Shown here: one piece after another, positions 1 to 7,594 of the stretch
How the letters are laid out: each line of letters begins with the position of its first letter
Position numbering within the stretch: the first letter of the stretch is position 1
Source of the DNA: JAPPHA01 sp963662815
GTDB taxonomy: Bacteria; Pseudomonadota; Alphaproteobacteria; Rhodobacterales; Rhodobacteraceae
Assembly (NCBI GenBank): GCA_963662815.2
Contig: CAXXWA010000010.1
Location: 1 to 64,000, forward strand
Direction: 5' to 3'
DNA: 64,000 bases
Made by a program: the position numbers and the translations under genes
Notes under the pieces: model-generated
Seen by the model: only the letters and a program-made list of their open reading frames with translations
Databases searched by the model: none
What the model was told of the DNA's origin: nothing

Positions 1-160
1 ACCGGCCATTTCCGCTGCGAGCGCGCAGCTCGGGTGCCGAAGATGGCCCTGTGATGGCGAATCCAGACCCCGGGGCACCCGAGATCCGGGCACGAGGCGG
101 CTGAAGTCCCGTCGAAACGCAGCGTAGCCGCGCTCTCCGGACGGCGCAAGCCGCGCCCAG

Positions 161-230
161 GGGGCGTCTGCGGCCCGCCGGGCGAAGGGAGGGCGGAGCC
201 CGACCGAGGTCGGCGGGCCGCAGACGCCCC
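161..230. repeat. 20-bp perfect inverted repeat with 30-nt loop
   Basis: The arms at 161-180 and 211-230 are exact reverse complements, and the right arm runs into TTTCTCT. It could form a strong hairpin and act as a terminator just downstream of the minus-strand IS30 transposase remnant, or be a palindromic repeat belonging to that element. A short plus-strand reading frame ending at the TGA of 52-54 precedes it and could be the tail of a gene outside the window, but it is too short to call. Confidence 0.5.
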
Positions 231-280
231 TTTCTCTCGCCGGACCGGTCCCTCCGCAGGACGGTCCGGGACGGCTTCGG

Positions 281-997
281 TCAGGGAGGCCGCGCCTTCC
301 GGAACGCCTCGGCCGGGGTCATGTATCCGAGCGCCTTCCTCGGACGCCCGTTCAGCCGGTCCTGGACGGCCTTCACCTCCGCGTCGGTGATCTGCTGGAA
401 GTCCGTGTCCTTGGAAAAATACCCCCGCACCAGGCCGTTCGTGTGCTCGTTCAGGCCCCGCTCCCAGGAATGGTACGGCGTGGCGAAGAAGAACCCGGCC
501 CCGAGCGCCTTCGCCACCCAGGCGTGCCCCGCGAACTCCTTGCCGTTGTCCGCGGTGATCGTGTGGACCAGGGCGGCGAGCGGCAGCAGCATCTCGAGCA
601 GCGCGGCACCGACCGCGGCCGCCGTCCTCCGCCCAACCCTCTGAAGAAGCGTGTATTTCGACGCCCGGTCCACCAGCGACACCAGCGCGCCGCTGTGGCC
701 CTTGCCGATGATCGTGTCCGCCTCCCAGTCGCCGATCCGCTCCTTCGCCTCCACGATCTCCGGGCGCTCGGAGATGTCCGTGCGGTCCGGGATGCGGCCC
801 CGGCCCGAATGGCGTCCGCCCTTCCAGTTCGGCTTCTTCCCGCGGCGGCGCAGGAACAGGTAGAGCCGCCCGCCGGCCTTCCGGTCGGCGCGGACGTGCT
901 GGTAGATCCATTCCCGGCCCGCCATGGGGATGCCCTCCTTGCGGAAGCGGCCGGCGATCTGCTCCGGGCTCCAGCCCTCCGCCAGCCTGTCCTCCAC
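281..997 (-). pseudogene. IS30-family transposase, N-terminally truncated
   Basis: About 238 residues match the catalytic part of IS30 transposases: the GWSPEQIAGR segment, then an rve/DDE core with GDWEADTIIG (first Asp), ITADNGKEF (second Asp) and the WERGLNEHTNG segment carrying the Glu, ending in the usual RPRKALGYMTPAEAF tail. IS30 enzymes are normally about 320-400 residues with an N-terminal helix-turn-helix of roughly 100 residues. That part is missing: near 1000-1020 the sequence changes into another transposase read on the opposite strand. The only start is a GTG at 997. All catalytic residues are present, but without the DNA-binding domain it is probably a dead remnant. Confidence 0.75.
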
Positions 998-1011
998 CGT
1001 GGGCCCTTTGA

Positions 1012-1329
1012 CGGGCGAATTTCCCGCCGATTTCGACGATCCAGCTCGGCCGCGTCCCGGTCATCGACGCCGACCCGCGTCGTGACAGGGAGCTCAAGCA
1101 GGACCTGAAGCGCGAGGCCCGGGCGCTGCGCGCGTGCGGCCTCGCCATGCCCGGGAGCGTCCGCTGCCGGATCCGCTCGGGGGTCGAGCGGACCGGCGCC
1201 CGCCTCGAGGACGAGTTCGGGGCCCGCCACGCGCGCGTCCGGGGGCATGCGAAGGCGCCTTGCCGCCTGATGTTCGGGGTGCCGGCGCTGACGGCCGGCC
1301 AGCCGATGCGCCTCGCCGCCCCTTACTGA
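1012..1329 (+). pseudogene. DDE transposase (IS4/IS1182-like) C-terminal remnant
   Basis: This open frame has no start codon; a TGA sits in frame at 1009. It reads LGRVPVIDADPRRDREL, then VERTGARLEDEFGARHARVRGHAK and LMFGVPALTAGQ, ending TAA-less at TGA 1327-1329. That resembles the C-terminal end of DDE_Tnp_1 transposases, where a conserved 'ERVNARLKDEFG..VRVRGHAKVM.HLMFG.LALT' stretch is usual. Family assignment is from memory. Its upstream half is replaced by the minus-strand IS30 remnant, so one element inserted into or recombined with the other. Confidence 0.6.
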
Positions 1330-1805
1330 CGCTCTCCCCGTCCTTCGGGACGGCCCGATCTCCCCCGGATACGCCGCCGCGAGGCCGGCGAGCGGCGAAG
1401 CCTGGCCGGCGCCGCGGCATGTTCGCCCCTTGTTCCGGACCGCTCGGCGGCAGCGGCGAAAGTCCGCGGATACGGGCGGCCTGATTCGCGATTCCGGCCG
1501 CGCCGGGATTCCGGCCTCGTTCATCGGGCGCTCAATCCAATGGTTTTGCAAGAGGCTCCTCACAGAACGGATTTGCCGCGCGGATTCTACGCGACTGCCT
1601 TGGCACTGACGCAGGTCGCGCGCACGTGCCGGCCCTTCCCTTTCCGTGCCATTGTTCGAACCGAGTAAGTGACGGGGCGCGATCGGAAATTTCGTTCACT
1701 GTTGCAGCATGTCATCTGAGCCGGCCGCGCAAGTCCCACGAATCCGCTTGCAGCCGCAGGCGGCGGCGCTATCCCTGCGTCGCGAGGAAGACTGGACGGG
1801 TTGAC
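1330..1805. other. Intergenic stretch with a UUCG-type hairpin, no gene seen
   Basis: At 1338-1353 a CCGTCC-TTCG-GGACGG hairpin directly follows the transposase remnant and could act as a weak terminator; it has no T run. The rest, up to the start of the aminotransferase, contains only short frames in both directions that resemble no known protein. A GAGGAAG at 1784-1790 lies somewhat far (15 nt) from the next start codon. Confidence 0.35.
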
Positions 1806-2975
1806 ATGGATTTCGATCGGACGATCGACAGGCGGGGGACGCACTCGCTCAAATGGGACATGCTCGAGAATCTATACGGGATTCCGCCCGAATCCGGCAT
1901 CCCGATGTGGGTTGCGGACATGGAATTCGAACCGCCGCCGCCGGTTCGCGACGCCGTCCGGAACATGCTTGATCGCGGCGTGCTCGGCTACTACGGCGAC
2001 GACGCATCCTATCGGGAAGCCATTTGCGGCTGGATGCAGAGGCGCCATGGCTGGGCGATCGAGCCGGACTGGATTTTCACCACGCACGGGCTGGTGAACG
2101 GAACCGCGCTCTGCATCGACACGTTCACGGAACGCGGGGACGGCGTGATCCTGTTCACGCCGGTTTATCATGCCTTTTCCCGGGTGATCCGCGCGTCCGG
2201 ACGGCAGGTGGTGGAGTTCGAACTGGCCGACAGGGGCGGCCGGTACGAAATGGACTTCGGCGCCTACGACTCCCGCATGACCGGCCGTGAATCCATGGCG
2301 ATCCTCTGCGCACCGCACAATCCTGGCGGGCGCGTGTGGACGGAGGACGAGCTTCGGGAACTGGCGGAGTTCTGCATGCGCCACGACCTCCGGCTGGTGT
2401 CGGACGAAATCCACCACGATCTGGTGTATCCGGGCAGTGTTCACGTCCCGACCGCCTGCGCCGCGCCGGAGGTGTCCGATCGCCTGATCACGATGACGGC
2501 GACCACAAAGACATTCAACATCGCCGGTGCGCATACGGGAAACGTCATCATCGGGAATCCTGAACTTCGAGAGCGCTTCGCAGGCCGTCTCGCCGCGCTC
2601 GGCCTGACGCCGAACAGCTTCGGACTCATGATGGCGGAAGCGGCATACAATGGAGGCGAAACCTGGCTGGACCACCTGATCTCCTATCTCGACGGCAACC
2701 GGAAGTTTTTCGACGATTCGCTCAACGCGATTCCCGGCGTGACATCCATGCCGCTGGAGGCGACCTATCTCGCCTGGGTAGACTTTTCCGGAACCGGGTT
2801 CGACGCAGCTGAAGTCACGAGGCGAATCGAACGCGGCGCCCTCGTCGCGGCAAGCCGCGGGCCGACATTCGGGCGCGGCGGCGAACAGTTCCTGAGATTC
2901 AACTTTGCGTGCCAGAGGAGTCTGCTGGAAGAGGCGTGCGGTCGCATAGCGTCCGCATTCGGCGACCTCCGGTAG
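1806..2975 (+). CDS. PatB/MalY-type PLP-dependent C-S lyase (cystathionine beta-lyase-like)
   Basis: This 389-residue fold-type I aminotransferase belongs to the MalY/PatB branch, which acts as cysteine-S-conjugate or cystathionine beta-lyases, releasing pyruvate, ammonia and a thiol. Family signs are the N-terminal 'WDMLENLYG', the 'PMWVADMEF' strand, CAPHNPGGRVW for cofactor binding, SDEIHHDLVYPG with the PLP-contacting Asp, and the TTKTFNIAG motif with the Schiff-base lysine at about K235. Length is normal for the family. ATG 1806 is chosen over an upstream in-frame start because the family begins 'M.FD..IDRRGT.S.KWD'. It is followed on the same strand by malyl-CoA lyase after about 100 bases. 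Substrate specificity cannot be read from the sequence. Confidence 0.87.
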   Translation: MDFDRTIDRRGTHSLKWDMLENLYGIPPESGIPMWVADMEFEPPPPVRDAVRNMLDRGVLGYYGDDASYREAICGWMQRRHGWAIEPDWIFTTHGLVNGTALCIDTFTERGDGVILFTPVYHAFSRVIRASGRQVVEFELADRGGRYEMDFGAYDSRMTGRESMAILCAPHNPGGRVWTEDELRELAEFCMRHDLRLVSDEIHHDLVYPGSVHVPTACAAPEVSDRLITMTATTKTFNIAGAHTGNVIIGNPELRERFAGRLAALGLTPNSFGLMMAEAAYNGGETWLDHLISYLDGNRKFFDDSLNAIPGVTSMPLEATYLAWVDFSGTGFDAAEVTRRIERGALVAASRGPTFGRGGEQFLRFNFACQRSLLEEACGRIASAFGDLR

Positions 2976-3079
2976 AACCTGCAAGCGGAGGTGCCAGCCG
3001 CGATTTCCCCTTGCGCGATGACGGCGTTTTGCCTAACGGCTCGCGTTTCCCAAGCCGCGCCCACGACCGGAGAATCCCC

Positions 3080-4054
3080 ATGAGCTTCAAGCCGCAGCCC
3101 GAACCGCCAGCGCGTCCGAACCGTTGCCAGCTGTTCGGACCGGGTTCGCGTCCCGAATTGTTCGAGAAGATGGCGCGCTCGGACTCGGACGTGGTCAATC
3201 TCGATCTCGAAGACAGCGTCGCGCCCGACGACAAGCCGGAGGCGCGGACCAACGTGATTGACGCCATCAACGACATCGACTGGGGCAACAAGACGCTCAG
3301 CGTCCGTATCAACGGCCTCGACACGGGATTCTGGTATCGGGACGTGGTCGACGTCCTCGAAAGGACCGGCGATCGCCTCGACCTCATCATGATCCCCAAG
3401 GCCGGCAACGCGAGCGACATTTACGCCGTCGACGCGCTGGTCTCATCCATCGAACTAGAGACGCGCCGGGGGAGGCCTGTCGGGTTCGAGGCCATCATCG
3501 AAACCGCTGCCGGTCTCACGAATGTCCATGACATCGCCGCGTCCAGCCGCCGCCTGCAGGCGATCAGTCTCGGGGCGGCGGACTATGCAGCGTCGATGGG
3601 CATGCAGACCACTGGGATCGGCGGAACGCAGTCCAACTACTACATGCTGTCCGACCCGGATGATTCCGGCAAACGCGCGACGCACTGGCCGGACCCGTGG
3701 CACGCACCGACAGTGGCCGTGGTCAGCGCCTGCAGGACGCACGGCCTCATCCCCGTGGACGGGCCGTTCGGGGACTTTTCCGACCCGGACGGGTTTCTGG
3801 CGCAGGCCCGTCGGGCCGCGACCCTTGGCATGTCCGGAAAATGGGCCATCCATCCAAGGCAGGTGGCGCTCGCGAACCGGGTGTTCACGCCAACCGAGGA
3901 ACAGTTGCGGGAAGCCAGAGCGATCCTCGAGGCGATGGCGGAGGCGGAACGCGCGGGACAAGGCGCCGCCGTCTACAAGGGCAAGCTCGTGGACATCGCA
4001 TCGATCAAGCAGGCGCAGGTCATCGTTCGTCAGGCCAAGTTGATTTCCGCCTGA
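3080..4054 (+). CDS. mcl: HpcH/HpaI-family L-malyl-CoA/beta-methylmalyl-CoA lyase
   Basis: At 324 residues it matches the length of bacterial Mcl. These enzymes cleave malyl-CoA to acetyl-CoA and glyoxylate and beta-methylmalyl-CoA to propionyl-CoA and glyoxylate. Visible motifs are LFGPGSRPELFEKM at the N terminus, VNLDLEDSV with the acidic Mg ligands, GFEAIIETAAG with the second Glu, and ISLGAADYAASMG followed by GIGGTQSNYY, the typical Mcl signature. ATG 3080 has a GGAGA six bases upstream and gives the expected N terminus. Glyoxylate made here is the oxidation product of the GlcDEF complex encoded at 24-28 kb, so the two loci probably share a metabolite. A citrate-lyase beta subunit is less likely given the C-terminal extension. 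Confidence 0.85.
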   Translation: MSFKPQPEPPARPNRCQLFGPGSRPELFEKMARSDSDVVNLDLEDSVAPDDKPEARTNVIDAINDIDWGNKTLSVRINGLDTGFWYRDVVDVLERTGDRLDLIMIPKAGNASDIYAVDALVSSIELETRRGRPVGFEAIIETAAGLTNVHDIAASSRRLQAISLGAADYAASMGMQTTGIGGTQSNYYMLSDPDDSGKRATHWPDPWHAPTVAVVSACRTHGLIPVDGPFGDFSDPDGFLAQARRAATLGMSGKWAIHPRQVALANRVFTPTEEQLREARAILEAMAEAERAGQGAAVYKGKLVDIASIKQAQVIVRQAKLISA

Positions 4055-4238
4055 ACCGGATCCTGCAGGATCTCCCGGCCCTTGGCGCGCAGCGGATGGC
4101 GAGCCCGTCAATCGGGGTCCGTTGCGCCCCGAAAGCGGATCGCGGCATCCCGCCGCATCGCCGGGCCCGATTGCGCCGCCGACCAACTGCCGCCATATTG
4201 GTGAAGCACCCCAAACATCGGGAATTCGCACGCACGCC

Positions 4239-5198
4239 ATGCCACACTTCCTGGAATTCGAGAAGCCGATTGCCGAGGTGGAAGCCAAGGCTGCGGAACT
4301 GCGCGCCATGGCGCGCGGCGACAAGGATCTGGACTTCACAAGCGAGGCGGAGGAGCTTGACAGGCGCGCGGAGAATCTACTTCGAAAGACCTACGCGGGG
4401 CTCACCGCGTGGCAGAAGTGCCAGATCGCCCGTCATCCGGAAAGGCCGCGCTGCGGAGACTACATCTCGGCGTTGTTTTCCGAATTCACGGCACTGGCAG
4501 GAGATCGCAAGTTTGCAGACGACCGCGCAGTTGTCGGCGGGCTCGCGAGAATCGACGACCTGCCCGTCGTTGTCATCGGCCACGAGAAAGGCCACGACAC
4601 CAAGACGCGCCTCGACCGGAATTTCGGCATGGCCCGGCCGGAGGGCTACCGGAAGGCGATTCGTCTGATGGAGCTGGCGGACAGGTTCGGCCTGCCGGTC
4701 GTGACCCTCGTCGACACGCCTGGCGCTTATCCCGGCAAGGGTGCGGAGGAGAGGGGACAATCCGAGGCGATCGCCCGATCCACGGAGAAATGCCTGGAGG
4801 TCGGTGTTCCCCTGATTTCCGTCATCATCGGCGAGGGCGGTTCGGGCGGCGCAGTCGCCTTCGCGGCAGCCGATCGCGTGGCGATGCTCGAACACTCGGT
4901 CTACTCGGTGATTTCTCCCGAGGGTTGTGCATCCATACTCTGGAAAGACTCGGAAAAAATGCGCGAGGCGGCCGAGGCTCTGAGGCTTACCGCTCAGGAT
5001 CTCGAGCGGTTGGGGGTCGTCGATGCGGTCATTCCCGAGGTGCTAGGCGGTGCCCAGCGCGGCCGGGCGAAGGCCATCGAGGACGTTGGCGCGTGGATCA
5101 CGGACACGCTTGGGGAGCTCTCCGGGAAAAAGGGGGATGTCCTCCGGCGGGCCAGGCAGAGAAAGTTCCTTCGCATGGGTGCCAATCAGGCCCTCTAG
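4239..5198 (+). CDS. accA: Acetyl-CoA carboxylase carboxyltransferase subunit alpha
   Basis: This 319-residue protein is the alpha subunit of the carboxyltransferase that moves the carboxyl group from biotinylated BCCP to acetyl-CoA, the first committed step of fatty-acid synthesis; it works as an alpha2beta2 complex with AccD. It has the coiled N-terminal AccA domain ('LEFEKPIAEVEAKAAEL'), the IGHEKG segment, RNFGMARPEGYRKA, DTPGAYPGKGAEERGQ and GEGGSGGA, which form the crotonase-like active site and oxyanion hole. Length and start are typical. The next gene along, plsC, points the other way, so accA ends its own short transcript. Confidence 0.95.
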   Translation: MPHFLEFEKPIAEVEAKAAELRAMARGDKDLDFTSEAEELDRRAENLLRKTYAGLTAWQKCQIARHPERPRCGDYISALFSEFTALAGDRKFADDRAVVGGLARIDDLPVVVIGHEKGHDTKTRLDRNFGMARPEGYRKAIRLMELADRFGLPVVTLVDTPGAYPGKGAEERGQSEAIARSTEKCLEVGVPLISVIIGEGGSGGAVAFAAADRVAMLEHSVYSVISPEGCASILWKDSEKMREAAEALRLTAQDLERLGVVDAVIPEVLGGAQRGRAKAIEDVGAWITDTLGELSGKKGDVLRRARQRKFLRMGANQAL

Positions 5199-5661
5199 GC
5201 CGTGCTGCGGCGTTGTGCGCCGAAGACGCTTCTGCGCGACAGCAGGTAATCTGCCGGACCGCAAAGGATCTTGATGCCGTGTTCTGGCCAGGGGCTGCCG
5301 GTTCGCGATGGTTCCGGGACGCTTCGAATCCGGATGTCCGAGGACTCGCTCGCGGAAAGGAGTTGACCGAAGACGCCGGAATCCGGCGAAGGTCCGGTCG
5401 CTGACGTCGCCAGGCCGGCCGCGTCCGTCCCCGTCTCCCGGTCGCGCCGTGTGCCGTGCCGCGGCACTCGATTGCCGTTCGCGCCGCGGTGCGTGCGACC
5501 TCGGCCCTACCAGCGACGTGCTTTCATCAGGGCGCCTCTGCCGAGCGCCGGTCGTTCGAGGCAAGCCCCATTTGCGGAAGCCTTGCTCCGGTGCTCCCGG
5601 TTCGCGGCGATGCTTCGGGGCCGGCTGCGCTCGTGTCTGCGGATTCCGCAACGCCTGACCG
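5199..5661. other. Intergenic stretch between convergent accA and plsC, nothing recognised
   Basis: About 460 bases separate the ends of two convergent genes. Several short GC-rich frames cross it on both strands, but none resembles a protein family. I see no strong terminator hairpin or RNA gene. Confidence 0.3.
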
Positions 5662-6396
5662 TCAAGACTTGAAGACACCCGGGATGTCGACCCCGGATTC
5701 GGAAATCAGCTGATCCGATGCGTCTTCGATTCTCTGTTCAACCAGTTCCATGAAGTCGTCCCGCGACAGTCCCGACGGCACTGTCCCAAGGTACTCCAGC
5801 ACAGCTTTGCCGGGCCTTCGGTATACGGCGAACCTGGGCCAGAAGACGCCCGCGTTTGTCGCCGCAAGAACGCATGTCTTTCCCTGGCGCGAATACAGCA
5901 GCGAAGCGCCGGACCTGTATCTCCTCCTTTCTCCAGGCGGAACCCGGGTTCCCTGCGGATAGATGACTGTCTGGGTCTCCGCACCGGCCGACTTCGCGAC
6001 TCCCCGTTCCATCTGCTCGGCAGCGCGGGCCCCGAGCTTGCGGTTGATCGGGGTGCAGCCGATCCGCATGGCATAGAATCCAAACACGGGAATCCATGCC
6101 AACTCCCGCTTCATGACGAACTGCGCCCTTCCGAGAAACCGCATGTGGAGAATGACGTCGAGGAACGACTGGTGCTTGGACACCACCACCACGTCACCGG
6201 ACGGGACCACGCCCCGTACCTCCGTTTCGACGCCGCAGAGAATCCTGAGGAGCCAAAGAATGTTTCGGCAATACAGTTTCATGAATACATATGTCGCATT
6301 CCGCGACAGGGCAGCGAACGGAGCGCCGACAGTTCCGAGGATCAGCATCCAGGCGTACATAAGGACGACAAATGCGAGCGACCGAAGGTATTGCAT
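5662..6396 (-). CDS. plsC: 1-acyl-sn-glycerol-3-phosphate acyltransferase (PlsC family)
   Basis: This 244-residue membrane-bound acyltransferase should convert lysophosphatidic acid to phosphatidic acid in phospholipid synthesis. It has an N-terminal hydrophobic segment (residues about 5-30), the catalytic HX4D motif as KHQSFLD, the FVMKRELAWIPVFG substrate-binding block and YPQGTR, a variant of the usual FPEGTR glycerophosphate-binding motif. The Glu-to-Gln change in that block is the one oddity; related alphaproteobacterial proteins may tolerate it, but acyl-acceptor specificity could differ. It stands alone, convergent with accA. Confidence 0.87.
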   Translation of the reverse strand: MQYLRSLAFVVLMYAWMLILGTVGAPFAALSRNATYVFMKLYCRNILWLLRILCGVETEVRGVVPSGDVVVVSKHQSFLDVILHMRFLGRAQFVMKRELAWIPVFGFYAMRIGCTPINRKLGARAAEQMERGVAKSAGAETQTVIYPQGTRVPPGERRRYRSGASLLYSRQGKTCVLAATNAGVFWPRFAVYRRPGKAVLEYLGTVPSGLSRDDFMELVEQRIEDASDQLISESGVDIPGVFKS

Positions 6397-6754
6397 GCTT
6401 TTTCCGTTCAGACTCCGTCATCGGTCGCGAACAGCGAAACGCGTACTAGCGCTCCCATGATACCCGAGCAGGCCGAAATATGCACAGGCCGGAATCTCGC
6501 GGCGTTCGCAAGGCTCCGACCTGCAGCGCCGACGCGCGCGGAGCGGCTCGGGGCCCTCCGAACGACTTGGATCGACGGTCTGCAACGGCTATGCTCCGGA
6601 GATCGCCGGTGAAGGTCGTTTCCATCGTCGGGGCGCATGTCGGCTGTCCACCAAGGGCGGCCCTCGCGCACCAATGGCGGAAGGCGGGCAACCCGGCGGT
6701 CGCAGGCTCTTTCCTGCCAGTGATCAGGTTCGAGGGAATGCTCCGGCGGCGGTC

Positions 6755-7231
6755 ATGAAACGCAGCGGAAAACCGAAGAGTGACGCTTCGGCGGACGGTT
6801 CGATGGGCCCGAACGGGCGGCCAGGCCAGGCGCCGCAGGGTGCCGGGGCGCCGCATCGTCTTTCGAGGGAGGTTCAGGCAATCCTCCGGGAGGAAGCGCT
6901 GTTCTCCGGAGCTGTCTTGCCCCGGGCCGGCAATCCGCCCGACGGCGAATTGTCCCGGAGCGATGCCGATCGAAGGCGTTCGCCCGGCATCGCGAGCAGC
7001 CGGCGGAGCCGTGGCTGGTTCCGCCTCGGGTTCGCGCTGTCCGCCCTGACGGCGACATTGCTCGCCGCGGCGTACCGACACGGCACCAGCCTGTCCGCCG
7101 ACATGCCCTGGGCGGCGGAGTCCCTGTCAGCCCTTGCAAGTCATGTTGACCGCGGCCGGGTGCTGGCAGAGGATCACTTCGGCTGGATATCCCTGCTCGC
7201 CGCTTCCCTGCGCGCGCTTTCCTCCGGGTGA
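6755..7231 (+). CDS. Hypothetical single-pass membrane protein
   Basis: This predicted 158-residue protein starts at ATG 6755 (an alternative in-frame start is 6674). Its N-terminal half is polar and low-complexity, with a short helical stretch 'RLSREVQAILREEA' of a kind seen in other alphaproteobacterial membrane proteins. A single hydrophobic segment around residues 85-105 ('LGFALSALTATLLAAAY') would anchor it. I do not recognise a named domain. The region is GC-rich and open in several frames, so this could be a chance frame; the plausible helix plus TM arrangement is the only support. Confidence 0.35.
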   Translation: MKRSGKPKSDASADGSMGPNGRPGQAPQGAGAPHRLSREVQAILREEALFSGAVLPRAGNPPDGELSRSDADRRRSPGIASSRRSRGWFRLGFALSALTATLLAAAYRHGTSLSADMPWAAESLSALASHVDRGRVLAEDHFGWISLLAASLRALSSG

Positions 7232-7594
7232 GGCCGAAGCCGCCAGTTTCGTCGGCGGAATGACTCGTTCGTGACGGCGGAGGCCGCCAATCGCCGACGG
7301 ACCCAGAGTCGGGGCACGGCCTCAACAGGTCGGGCTGTCGCGATCGCAAGCGGCTTCCCGCGTACATGCATTCACCCGGGAAGCGTTCCCGTCCGGAATT
7401 TTGCCGGACGCCATTAATGCAGTTGACAATTTTTCCGGCGAAACCAAGTTCGAATCGCCGTCTGGAGGCGATTCCGGGACAGCACTGATCCACCACGAAG
7501 AGAATCCAGGTGGTCGCGTGTAAGCATGGTCGAACCGCGGAAACCCCTGACGGAACGGGAAAAGGGGAGCCCGATCAAGGAGGAACGGGAAGTC
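7232..7594 (+). promoter_or_regulatory. Leader of the FAD/GcvT oxidase gene with candidate sigma70 -35 box
   Basis: This gap holds an AT-richer patch around 7411-7450 that includes a perfect TTGACA at 7423-7428. No good -10 is seen at the standard spacing, so the promoter is tentative. A strong AAGGAGGAA lies at 7577-7585, ten bases ahead of the chosen start of the next gene. I looked for a glycine riboswitch, given the gene downstream, and found none. Confidence 0.3.

Noticed and set aside
451..1563. Minus-strand open frame of 370 codons over the transposase remnants
   Set aside because: Arg/Ala-rich, no domains, out of frame with the genuine IS30 sequence.
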